This document shows, piece by piece, positions 11,544-21,073 of a stretch of DNA of 64,000 nucleotides. Within the stretch, counting starts at the first letter, position 1. Every line of letters begins with the position of its first letter. Source of the DNA: Celoporthe dispersa (taxonomy: Eukaryota > Ascomycota > Sordariomycetes > Diaporthales > Cryphonectriaceae); contig WAID01000004.1 of the NCBI GenBank assembly GCA_016584495.1, positions 2,480,001-2,544,000 of the forward strand, in the 5' to 3' direction. A program made the translations under genes and the position numbers. The notes beneath the pieces are model-generated. The model was given only the letters and a program-made list of their open reading frames with translations. It made no database searches and was not told the origin of the DNA.

Positions 11544-12165
11544 TTTAGGGTGTGCTGTTCTGTATAAAGAGGAAGTACATCAGTATGCAGGTCTACATCG
11601 GCTGCCGCAGAAAGGGTCACATCGTTTCGCAACAGGAGGAACCGAGGGGGCGGCGTTGGGGGGCGACGAACGTGCGTGGGTGCAGCAGGTGGTTGGAGCT
11701 GATCAAATAGCTCTTTGGGAGACACTGAGGGGATGACAGCGGCCGTCAAGCATCACAGCTGTGGCGTCGTAGGCTCGAGGTGGATGATCGCAAGGACTGA
11801 GTTATCACCTTACAATTGGTGATGGCGCCGATTTTGGAGGCGGCGCCGTGGAAAGTTATTTTAATTGCGCCAGCTGTCTACTTCCAAATTCACAAAGGGC
11901 AGCAGCACGCGTGTGTAAGAAGGGACGGTCGTCACTACCGCCCCTCGAGCATTCCACAGGGGCGGGAACCTTGCCTGTTTCAAAAAATCAGCTTAGTCAC
12001 CTGCAACGTAAACCAATGATGTTTGCGTAGACCCTTGCCTGCTCTCTGGGGCAGGCAGAGCGGCACCAGTAAAAAGAAAAAAAGAAAAAAAGTTCCCATT
12101 ATCAGGAACAAGCAGAAATTCTTCCGGTGCACATTCTTGCTGCACATGGCAGATTCCTCGGTATC
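11544..12165. promoter_or_regulatory. Divergent promoter region EMP70 / LCP5
   Basis: 622 bp between two divergent start codons. It contains an A-rich tract near 12070-12090 just upstream of LCP5. No gene is supported. Confidence 0.5.
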
Positions 12166-13275
12166 ATGGCGGCAACAACACTACCAGTGCTCCTAGACTC
12201 TCTGACACAGTCGCTCTCTTCTACTTTCGAGGCTGCTGCCAAAATACCCTCGGTCGAGGCACCAAAAGACGGCATATCACTGCTCGACGTCAAGAATGAG
12301 CTGCTCCTCTCCTACCTTCAGAACCTGGTCTTCCTGATCCTGGTCAAGCTGCGGAAGGGGAAGCAGCACGATGCGGACGATCCAGACGAGAGGCCCAGCG
12401 CCGATGATGAAGTCGTCAAAAAGCTGGTCGAGCTAAGGCTATACCTTGAGAAAGGCGTTCGGCCCCTGGAAGACAAACTGCGTTACCAGATCGAAAAAGT
12501 TCTGCGCGCAGCCGACGATGCAGCGCGGAACGAGAAGGCCGCGCAAGCTGCCGCAGACTCCGACCACGGCTCAGAATCTGGCACCGGAAGCGACGAGGAC
12601 TCCGACGAGGACGACGGAGTAGACGAGGCCAACGTGGCTGACCTGGCCTTCCGGCCCAGCATGAGCGCCGTCTCTCGATCAACTACCCAATCCGCTGCGA
12701 AGTCCAAGAAGGATGCCAATGGTATATACCGACCTCCCAAGGTCGCACCCACAGCCATGCCGACGACCGAGAGACGGGAGAAGCGGGAACGAGGACACAT
12801 CAAATCCGCGACGATGGACGAGTTCGTCGCAGATGAGATGTCCAGTGCCCCTCTTGCACAGCCCAGCATTGGTACAAATATTGTGCAGTTCGGGCGGAGA
12901 ATGAAGACGGCATCTGAGCGGAAGGAGGAGGATGAGCGCCGCGACTACGAAGAGCGCAACTTTGTGCGGCTGCCTCTAGCCAACAAGAAGGATCGGGCCA
13001 AGGCAGCGGCAGTGGAGAGCCGTAGAGGCCGCATGAATTATGGTGGTGAAGAGTTCAGGGACCTCAGCATGGGCGTCGACAGGATCAACAGGTTGACCAA
13101 GAAGAAGGACGGCGGTAGTGGAACAAGGGCGCTGCTGGAAAAGAGCCGCAAGAGAGGTCCCGAGACCGTCGATGGTCCCAGGGGCAGCGGCGATAATGTG
13201 GGCGATAGATATCAGAAGCGGCTTAAGGTACTGGAGGGTGGTCGCAGGGACAGAGGCAAGGGTCGACGATCCTGA
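12166..13275 (+). CDS. LCP5: Lcp5/neuroguidin, U3 snoRNP-associated Sas10/C1D family protein
   Basis: Nucleolar SSU-processome component for 18S rRNA maturation. Intronless, 369 residues, starting MAATTLPVLLDSL in the context ATCATGG. The N-terminal Sas10/Utp3/C1D domain (about residues 35-125) includes GISLLDVKNELLLSYLQNL, then KLVELRLYLEKGVRPLEDK and LRYQIEKVL. A Glu/Asp-rich stretch follows (about 145-170). Then come YRPPKVAPTAMP, usual in Lcp5/neuroguidin, and a strongly basic tail with FRDLSMGVDRINRLTK and KRLKVLEGGRRDR, which resembles nucleolar targeting sequence. Length and order match fungal homologs. No frame breaks. Confidence 0.9.
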   Translation: MAATTLPVLLDSLTQSLSSTFEAAAKIPSVEAPKDGISLLDVKNELLLSYLQNLVFLILVKLRKGKQHDADDPDERPSADDEVVKKLVELRLYLEKGVRPLEDKLRYQIEKVLRAADDAARNEKAAQAAADSDHGSESGTGSDEDSDEDDGVDEANVADLAFRPSMSAVSRSTTQSAAKSKKDANGIYRPPKVAPTAMPTTERREKRERGHIKSATMDEFVADEMSSAPLAQPSIGTNIVQFGRRMKTASERKEEDERRDYEERNFVRLPLANKKDRAKAAAVESRRGRMNYGGEEFRDLSMGVDRINRLTKKKDGGSGTRALLEKSRKRGPETVDGPRGSGDNVGDRYQKRLKVLEGGRRDRGKGRRS

Positions 13276-13890
13276 CCGAGGTCACCTGCAAGATAAGTCA
13301 TGCTAGAGTACAGCACGGCAAGATACAAAGGCAATGCCTATCCGCCTCTCCACGTGAAATTGTTCCTCGACGATGCTCTGAGTACATCGCTATCCAAATG
13401 AGCTTATACTCTCTCCGTGCAGCAGCTCTTCCCACATCCGAACAAGAGCAGACAATTCCACATGCGATCCTACAGGATGGTTAATTACCTAGGTGATACG
13501 GAATACCCAGGCTGTATTACTGTCGTTGCGAGCATGGTGGCTTGGAGGTGGGTGTTGGTCCTGGGCAGTTCTCTCAGGCTTGAGCCTGTGAGCGAATCCC
13601 TGTTTCTCAGGGGCTGCAGCCTTCACATGTCAATTGCGTCAGCGCATGCGTGGGGCTGCATGACGTCGTCGCTAGGGAATTCGGATCGGAAGCCAGGGCA
13701 TGGAGAACGATGCAAACCCAATATAAGTTGCCCAGCCTGCTCCCCATACTACAACACTACAAGGTGTAATCCATCGCTATTCCGTCAATTGATTGATATT
13801 TGAGCTCAGTTGACATATTGGCCTACTCTTGAGGAATTTTTTTCTACTAGACCAAGGTCTCTCGCTGCCACACAGAAAGAGCTCTACACA
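13276..13890. other. Spacer LCP5 - monooxygenase
   Basis: LCP5 3' untranslated region and monooxygenase promoter. A short open frame at 13417-13803 lacks motifs and splice context. Confidence 0.5.
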
Positions 13891-15591
13891 ATGCCTTCTG
13901 AATCGAGAGTGGAAAATCCCATCCTGCATCCCTTCCTATTCACCTACCAAGTCGGCCAGTTCATCACCGACAAGATCCTATCACCCAACCCTCCGAATTC
14001 CAGTCAGCCCCTAACCAGACCCAATGTTGCCATCATCGGCGCCGGAATCACCGGGGTCTCGGCTGCAGCTCATTGTGTAGGCCATGGATTCGACGTCCAG
14101 ATCTTTGAGGCTGGAGGCGAGGACCAGCTCGGAGGCATTTGGAGCGTAAGTCTTTGACTTCTCAGTCCCGCCTGCGTGCCTGAAATCTTTGCAGAGACCA
14201 GTGACTGAAACTTTTTTTTTTGGCTTGCGCAGAGGGTGAACAACACCTCGGGCCTTCAGATCCATTCCATGATGTATCGATTTCATCCTTCTGTCCAGTG
14301 GGAGCGCGGGTATCCCGACAGACAACAGATTCTCAGCCAGCTTAATCAGCTGTGGAAGAGGTACGGTCTGGACAAGAAGACCAAGTTCAACACCAAGGTC
14401 AACAAGGTCTACCAGGATGAGAAGGGACGATGGATCATCAATGACCCATCTAACGGGAGGTTTGACGGTCTTATTGCTGCGGTGGGCACTTGTGGCGAGG
14501 CCAAACGTGAGTGAAGCTTCTTTCAAGGCACGGCATCCGTGACAGAACAGTTCTAACAGCTTCTAGGCCCGCACATCCCGGGAATGGAAAAGTTCCGCGG
14601 TCAGATCTACCACTCAAGCGAACTGACCGGGAAGAAGGCCAAGGGAAAGAAGATTGCGGTCATCGGTGGAGGAGCCAGCGCTGTCGAGGCCCTTGAGTTT
14701 GCTTCGGAGGAGGAGGCTTCCAAGATCTCCATTCTGGCCCGGAGCGACAAATGGATCATCCCGAGGAATGCTATCATCGACACACTATTTGCCTTCAACA
14801 TTTTCGGCCAGGAAACCCTTTTCTCGTGGATTCCAGAGACACTGCTGAAGAAATTCTTCTACCGCGACCTTGAGGACATTGCTCCTGCCAACAAGGGTGT
14901 GTTCATGGATACTCCTATGGTCAACTCTGATGTGATGGACAAGATCCGCGGCGGCACTGCTGAATGGGTTCGTTGCGATATCGAGGAAGTCCAAGAGAAC
15001 GGCATCAGGGTCAATCGCCGAGCCAAGGGTGTACCCGCCGGCGGGACTGGCCGCGAGGATGTTATCGAGGTGGACATGATCGTCCTCGCTACGGGTTTCT
15101 CGCGCCCCTCGCTGTCCTTTCTACCGCAGGACAGCTTCGAGGAGCCGTACGGCGCACCCAACTGGTATCTGCAGACCTTCCCACCGACGCATCCGTCCGT
15201 CTCGGCCATCAACTGCACCTACCTGGCAGGGATAGGCTCCGTCGGCAACTGGCATATTGGCATATATACACGCATCCTCCTGATGTTCCTGGTTGACCCG
15301 CTCACTCGTCCGAGCGCCTTCTGGATGGAGCGCTGGATCGATATGACCAAGCTGCTCAAGGCGGGGAGCCCGACGGGAGCCTTCGACTTCTTCACGTACC
15401 TCGAGCTAGTGTGGTGGTTCACATTCTGCGTGGTGTTCAACCCGTTCCGATGGAAGTGGGCGCTGTTTGTGTTCTTTGGCTTGGGCATCGCGCTGCCTAA
15501 GAGGCTGGTGGAGGTTGAGGATACGATCCGGAACGGACTGGGACGGCCGACTAGTGGTCGTGTGAGTCGTGACCAGGGGACGAGTTTTTGA
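13891..15591 (+). CDS. Flavin-containing monooxygenase-like protein
   Basis: Predicted FAD/NADPH-dependent monooxygenase; substrate unknown. Exons are 13891-14145, 14233-14506 and 14567-15591, giving 517 residues in continuous frame. The FAD-binding Rossmann motif VAIIGAGITGVSAA is at about residue 47, and the NADPH-binding motif IAVIGGGASAVEAL is in exon 3. Between them lies FRGQIYHSSEL, matching the FMO-identifying motif F-x-G-x3-H. VLATGF is the usual downstream motif. The last 80 residues include a hydrophobic segment (VWWFTFCVVFNPF and ALFVFFGLGIAL), so the enzyme may be membrane-attached. Introns are 87 and 60 bp. An in-frame upstream ATG exists at 13810, but the chosen start gives a better N-terminus. 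No biosynthetic cluster partners are visible nearby. Confidence 0.87.
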
Positions 15592-16324
15592 GGTGCTCAC
15601 GAGTCGATGAGATCAGCAGCCACGTCGTCTAGGAGAAACATTCAACATGACTCTCAGTTTTCGCCTCAAATAAGTCTTTTGAAGCTTGAGGCATAATTCA
15701 TTGGAGACTTTGTCAAGTTACGGTCTATCCAGAGTACACATAAAAAGGCTCCGTTGTTGAAGTGGAAGGACTAGTGGAGTGTCAGACATGATAAGCGTAA
15801 TAGTTTTGTCGCCATGTTCCAGGTTCTAGTCAGGTAAACTATGTCATACAGCAGGACACCTAGACTTACAAATCTTTTGAGTCCCGCATCGAGACGATCA
15901 ACAGTCTTACTCGGCCAGGCTCGTTCCCTTGGAGCTTGTCAGAATGAAGTAACCATCATAAACAAGGCCAAGATAGTGGGAGCAGCGCAGGTACCTAGCT
16001 TAGTAATTACCAGAGTTACAAAACATCAGGGCGTGACCACTTCAAATTAACTCAAAGAAGTAGGAGGTCGGTGGATTGTTATGATATGTCATGTTTCTCA
16101 CGTTGCAATTTATTCCCTTTTACCCAGAATTCTAAGTGTGTCACTTTCATAAAGCGCTGCAGAAGCTATTGGATCCTGGTCTATATTTTCAAGAAGGGAA
16201 AAGGGAAAAAGAAATACAAGTCTGCTTAAGTAGGTAGGCGAACCAAGGAAAAGTATACGACGTCTTGAATCCTCCTCAAGCCCATGCCATTGTGCATAGA
16301 CCCAGGAGGCGGTGTGATACCCCC
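15592..16324. other. Convergent spacer monooxygenase / PDX2
   Basis: AT-richer than the flanking genes, with no supported coding region. It probably holds two 3' ends. Confidence 0.5.
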
Positions 16325-17215
16325 TCATAAGGTCTTCAGCACTTGCTCGAGCCACCAGACATGCATACGGATGTCATCTGTCAGCTCTGGGTGAAAGCTG
16401 GTGCCCACGATGTTGCCCTGCCTGACAGCAACAATGTTGTTGAGATCACCTCCGTGTACCTCCAGCGAGTTCTCCACCGGTCCTCCCTTGACCCTCTTGG
16501 TCCGATCGGGCAGCACGCCCAGGATCTCGACCTTGGCCTTCTCAGGATCCCGGCTCGACACCTCGACGCCTGGCTCCACGGTGTCGATGGCTGTCGCCGT
16601 CGTCTCCTCCTCCTGCATGCTGACCAGCAGCTGCTCCACGATAGGCGCCCGAATGAAGACCCCCGGAAAGGGAGCCGCGCCATCCGCCTCAGAGAGCGCC
16701 CCCGACTGCGCCAGAAAGGGAAGCTGGACGTCCGCCACGAAGCTCTCGATCTGTCGACCAAAGTGGTTCCGGTGCACCCGGACGTCCAGGCCGCCAATGA
16801 GCTCCTGGCCCCCCTTCTTGGTAGCATTCGCTTGCTCCGCGAGGAGGATGAGCCCTGCGCATGTGCCCCAGGTTGGCTTCTGAGATGTCCTGGATCGTTC
16901 GGTTTAGCGTGATCCAACAAGGTGATCCTGCGGATCAAAAAGGGACACTGTGTAGACTGACTTGACAAATTTTCTCAGGGGCCCGAGGAGCCCGGATTGT
17001 GCTGCGATGAGGGCAATGGTTGTGCTCTCACCGCCTGGGATGACGAGGGCATCGCATCGTGAGAGGTCTCGAGGGGTCCTGACCTCGATGAGCTCAAATG
17101 TGTACTTCCCGGCGTATTCTGGTGCGCTGGCAAGGTGCTGCGCTGATCTCTGGAGAAGTGATAGGTGCTCGAGAAACCCCCCTTGAAGGGCTAAGACGCC
17201 AATAGTGACGGCCAT
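16325..17215 (-). CDS. PDX2: Pyridoxal 5'-phosphate synthase, glutaminase subunit (Pdx2/Sno)
   Basis: Hydrolyses glutamine and passes ammonia to Pdx1 for de novo vitamin B6 synthesis. Exons are 17215-16962 and 16889-16325; the acceptor CCAG at 16893-16890 keeps frame and gives FVK-TSQ-KPTWGTCAGL. It starts MAVTIGVLALQGGFLEHL, the family N-terminus. Class I glutaminase features are present: VIPGGESTTIAL (oxyanion region), the nucleophile Cys in WGTCAGLILL, and His and Glu in TSFHPELTDD. RNHFGRQIESF is also typical. At 272 residues it is longer than bacterial PdxT because of an insertion before FPGVFIRAP and a charged stretch after it, as is common in fungi. The donor is the less usual GTCAGT. 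It diverges from PDX1 across 1,153 bp, which supports the pairing. Confidence 0.93.
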
Positions 17216-17767
17216 CTGCGGCTATGATCGGTTGGGCCGTCTGCACTGAAAAATTATGCAGCGAGTGAGTAAGTAGACAAAGAAATCCAAGGAGGAGGGA
17301 GGGGATGAATGAATGAATGGCTCGACGACAAGCTTATAATTAGCTCGGGCAGAAGACGAGTCAGAGTATCATACCGTGCGCTCGTAATGATTCAAGCGTC
17401 ACGACGTGATTTGGTGTCTGATGTGTCTTGTTTGGCAACGAGCTGCCGAGTCAAGTCAAAGCAGGCAAATAGCGCGTACCACAAGAAGCGAGAAGATATC
17501 AAGAGAAGGGACAAAATGAGGCGCTTGCTGATTGATTCACTCTTGGTTCCTGGAAGAAGCAAGGAGAGAGTCAGAAGCTGCCGCGAAACTCGGACAAAAT
17601 CCATATGAAGGAGCTGGATTTCAACAATAGCTACTTAATTAGCACTCACTTAGGTAATAACTGATGGCTCAGATTTCAGGAGGCGTTGTATTGTAGTAAT
17701 ATGACGTCCTAGACATAAAATAATCCCCTAGGAAACCGACATCGGTTCTTGCGCAAATCAACCAGAC

Positions 17768-17774
17768 TGAGTCA
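17768..17774. promoter_or_regulatory. TGAGTCA, possible CPC1/Gcn4-type bZIP site
   Basis: Perfect TGAGTCA, the Gcn4/AP-1 core, about 550 bp upstream of PDX2 and 600 bp upstream of PDX1. Yeast SNZ1/SNO1 respond to amino-acid starvation through Gcn4. That the fungal orthologue binds here is inference, since a 7-mer is expected by chance several times in 64 kb. Confidence 0.35.
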
Positions 17775-18258
17775 CCAAACGGTATCTTTTATTACTCGGG
17801 GCATTGCATCAAACGTGCTCACGTGCGTACGACATTCTTACTCGCAAAAACGACTGCAACAAAGCAAACTATCAGCAAGTCTGCATGTGATCGACCATTG
17901 TTCTGTCTTACTGTGGTACGACTTTTCGACTCGTGCCCCGTCCTGACCATTGAAGATCAGCAGCGTGACCTTGACCTGGCTTGCATGCTGGCTTGAAATC
18001 ATCCCGTAACTATTTTTTCCCACCACGGTCTCGGCGGAATCGTGGCGAGACTAGAAAAACCTTGTGCAGCATTACATACGGCACCCTTCCTCTTAGCCTG
18101 CATGTCTCGAAAGCAAAGGGTTCAGGGTTCCTTTTGCATCGAAGTCTTCTAGAAGCTCTTGGCCAGTCATCGACTTTCGGCATAAAAGGTTTGGATCCCG
18201 CCTTCGGCCTCAAGTAGGAAATTATTTATTACTCATTAGCCACCTCTACTCACTATTC

Positions 18259-18279
18259 CTCTCTCTCTCTCTCTCTCTC
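18259..18279. repeat. CT dinucleotide repeat in PDX1 5' leader
   Basis: Uninterrupted CT repeat about 90 bp upstream of the PDX1 start codon. Pyrimidine-rich stretches like this are common near fungal transcription starts. Confidence 0.85.
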
Positions 18280-18368
18280 AAGGCAGACAGACATCCTCTA
18301 GAATTTTCACCAAACAGTTCTCTCCAACCTTGGTGGTAGATTATATTCGCAACTTGATCATCTTCACA

Positions 18369-19337
18369 ATGGCGACCAACGGCACCAGCAGCACGACCGT
18401 CAACCTGGCCACGCCGGCTACCAACGACCTCAATGGCACCCCGTCCTCCAAGACATCGTTCGCCGTCAAGGCCGGCCTCGCCCAGATGCTCAAGGGCGGC
18501 GTGATCATGGACGTCACCAACGCACAACAAGCCCGCATCGCCGAGGAGGCCGGAGCCTGCGCCGTCATGGCCCTGGAGCGCGTCCCCGCCGACATCCGCA
18601 AGGACGGCGGCGTGGCGCGCATGTCGGACCCGGCCGTCATCAAGGAGATCCAGGACGCCGTGACGATCCCCGTCATGGCCAAAGCCCGCATCGGCCACTT
18701 TGTCGAGTGCCAGATCCTCGCGGCCCTGGGCGTCGACTACATCGACGAGTCCGAGGTGCTCACTCCCGCCGACAACGCCTACCACGTCGAGAAGGGCGGC
18801 TTCGGCGTGCCCTTTGTGTGTGGGTGTCGCAACCTGGGCGAGGCGCTCAGGCGCATCGCTGAGGGCGCCGCTATGATCCGCACCAAGGGCGAGGCCGGCA
18901 CGGGCGATGTCGTCGAGGCTGTCAGGCACATGCGCACTGTGAGCGCTGATATTGCGAAGGCGAAAGCCGCGCTGGCTGCCGAGGGCGAGGTGGGCGTCCG
19001 GGCGCTGGCGAGGGAGCTGGGCTGCGACGCCGCCCTCTTGAGGCAGACGGCTGAGCTCGGCCGCCTTCCTGTTGTCAACTTTGCTGCTGGAGGTGTGGCG
19101 ACCCCTGCGGATGCCGCTCTGATGATGCAGCTTGGCTGTGATGGTGTTTTTGTCGGCAGTGGCATCTTCAAGTCTGGTGACGCCGCGAAGCGGGCCAAGG
19201 CCATCGTCAAGGCGACTACGCACTACAAAGACCCAAAGGTGTTGGCTGAGTGCAGTACTGGCCTCGGAGAGGCTATGGTCGGTATCAACTGTGACAGCAT
19301 GAAGAAGGAGGAGAGACTTGCTGGTCGTGGATGGTGA
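18369..19337 (+). CDS. PDX1: Pyridoxal 5'-phosphate synthase, lyase subunit (Pdx1/Snz)
   Basis: Builds PLP from ribose 5-phosphate, glyceraldehyde 3-phosphate and ammonia supplied by Pdx2; cytosolic dodecamer. Intronless, 322 residues. After a variable Ser/Thr-rich N-terminus of about 30 residues, the (beta/alpha)8 barrel begins FAVKAGLAQMLKGGVIMDV. Both catalytic lysines are present, in PVMAKARIGH and in IRTKGEAGTG. The phosphate-binding motifs FAAGGVATPADAA and GVFVGSGIFKS are intact, as is GLGEAMVGIN near the end. Start chosen at the ATG in CACAATGG. Codon use is strongly C/G-ending, as for a well-expressed gene. PDX2 lies head to head upstream. Confidence 0.97.
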   Translation: MATNGTSSTTVNLATPATNDLNGTPSSKTSFAVKAGLAQMLKGGVIMDVTNAQQARIAEEAGACAVMALERVPADIRKDGGVARMSDPAVIKEIQDAVTIPVMAKARIGHFVECQILAALGVDYIDESEVLTPADNAYHVEKGGFGVPFVCGCRNLGEALRRIAEGAAMIRTKGEAGTGDVVEAVRHMRTVSADIAKAKAALAAEGEVGVRALARELGCDAALLRQTAELGRLPVVNFAAGGVATPADAALMMQLGCDGVFVGSGIFKSGDAAKRAKAIVKATTHYKDPKVLAECSTGLGEAMVGINCDSMKKEERLAGRGW

Positions 19338-19670
19338 AGATCCCCACGCTCTGGCCGTCATGTCATGCCACTGCTGAGAATACGTCTCAAGAAGAAAAAT
19401 GATCTCTAAACGACAGTCATGGATATTTTATTGTTAGCTTAGACTTCAACGTCAGGTATGCTTGGTGGCAAATTCTGTTTGGATCTGCTCCAGCCATGTT
19501 ACTATATTGTTATTGCCCAGAACCCCCCGCACGAAACGAAAAAAAAGAATCATAGCATATAGCGTAGCTAGTATTAACGAGAATATCTCAATATACGATC
19601 AAGCTGTGGCGGGCCTATATCTACCATCTTAAATATAGTAGTGAACCCCATCTACTAATTGAATGGCTCC
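19338..19670. other. Convergent spacer PDX1 / GH76
   Basis: 333 bp of AT-rich sequence with no gene, probably both 3' untranslated regions. Confidence 0.5.
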
Positions 19671-21073
19671 TTAATGCCACAGGTTTGCGACCAGAAGACT
19701 GATTACAGATGCTTGTGTGCCAACTGACGCGGGCGTATAAGGACCGGCCCACGAGATGCCAAACAGGTCTGAATGTCCGCTCCGATCCTTCGTCCAAGCA
19801 GACTGAGCGTTATCGGCAAGGTATTGGCCATAGGGTCTGTCCGCGATCAGCACATTGAGCTCGGCCAGATTTCGCGTGAAGATGCCCTTGAAGGCCTGTT
19901 CATTTTCGTCACAGTCGCCTTCAGGCTCGCATCCGTATTCTGTCAGGATCCCTCCTGGTGACAGTATATCGCTTGCGATAACAGCATCCGCGATGGTCCT
20001 TGCTGCCTCGATGTATGTCGGGTCCTCGGTCGCTAGGTATATCTCTGATAAAGCTCCCAGGATCACGCCCTGGTTGTACGTCCATTCGGTCTCGTTGTTG
20101 TTAACGCAGGTATCGGTCAGGCCGTCGTTGATTAGGTGCTGCGAGTTGATCATACCGGACTGGTTAAACCAGTTCCAAGCTTCAAGGGCCCTGGACAAGT
20201 ACTGAGTGTCTCCTGGGACTCGATTGTGCAGCGAGGCCGCCAGTTTCATATATAGCTCGTTGCTGATGGCGTTCTTGTACGTCAGTTCCGGGATGTCCCA
20301 GATGACGCCCCCTCCGCAGGTGCTGTTCCAGTAGCTGTATATGTAGGCTTCGTCCAGCTCTGCGTACTCCAGGTAGGTGCTGTTGGCCGTGATGTCGTAC
20401 ATTCGCACCATGGCCAGCGCCCACCAGCCCGTGTCATCAGTGCTATCTGCGCGAAAGTCGCCGCCTCCCTCGGGCCACCACGCGAGGGGACCAGATTGCT
20501 TCTGAGCGGTACCCTCAGCCAAGGAGAGATACTGGTTGTCTTTAGTGGTGAACACTATTAAACAGAACATCTGTCAATATCTCTTACAAAACCACCTTCG
20601 AACCGCAATTGCAGACGTACTGTAGTCACAAACGGCTTGAAGGGCGTTTCCCGTGAGCCACCAGGCGGTTGTCGAGTTCTGTGCTGGAGATTAGCCATAT
20701 CCGTTCATCGACGCAGAGTCCTCTCATCGGGGGTTTTCAGCAGTTTATCAGCTGCTTCAAGAGGGTGTGCAATGATATCAACCAGAGCTTGATTATGAGG
20801 GATATTGTTTTTCACGTACCCATCGCCCGTCTGTCTCATTATACCTATCTCTTCGTCAGCGCTTACCCCCACAAGTAGACTGAGAATATCTTAGTAGACG
20901 GACCATGCTCTGTTCATGGCATTGATAGAGGCTGTGATCTCGCCAGGTGTAACACCGCTCCCTGTTTCGTTTCTTTTGAGGACTTCGTCGCCGGAAGTTG
21001 GTATTCTCAAGGCATGGCCACCTTGGAAATACCATGCCGTTGCCAGCATAACAAGAGATGTAAGCTTTACCAT
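19671..21073 (-). CDS. Secreted glycoside hydrolase family 76 (alpha-1,6-mannanase type)
   Basis: GH76 enzymes act on alpha-1,6-mannan or transfer GPI-linked wall proteins to glucan (Dcw1/Dfg5). My model has four exons, 21073-20900, 20848-20816, 20678-20621 and 20554-19671, giving 382 residues. The N-terminus is a signal peptide (LTSLVMLATAWYFQGGHA). The NSTTAWWLTGNALQAVCDY block is exon 3. The catalytic Asp pair sits in ADSTDDTGWWALAMVRMYD. Further family blocks are YIYSYWNSTCGGGVIWDI, YNQGVILGALSEIYLAT and TEYGCEPEGDCDENEQAFKGIF. Exon 2 (11 residues, containing IMRQTGDG) uses the weak donor GTCTAC before it and is the least certain part. No GPI signal is evident, so the enzyme is probably secreted. 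PDX1 converges on it. Confidence 0.85.

Larger units (their letters stand above)
17216..18368. promoter_or_regulatory. Shared divergent promoter region PDX2 / PDX1
   Basis: 1,153 bp between the two start codons, with no supported gene. It carries a perfect TGAGTCA at 17768-17774, near the middle, and related half-matches (CGAGTCA) near 17355 and 17450. A CT repeat lies in the presumed PDX1 leader. In yeast the equivalent SNZ1-SNO1 pair is also divergent and co-regulated, so common control is likely here. Confidence 0.7.

Noticed and set aside
18246..19361. Long - strand frame opposite PDX1
   Set aside because: Antisense shadow of the GC-biased PDX1 coding sequence.
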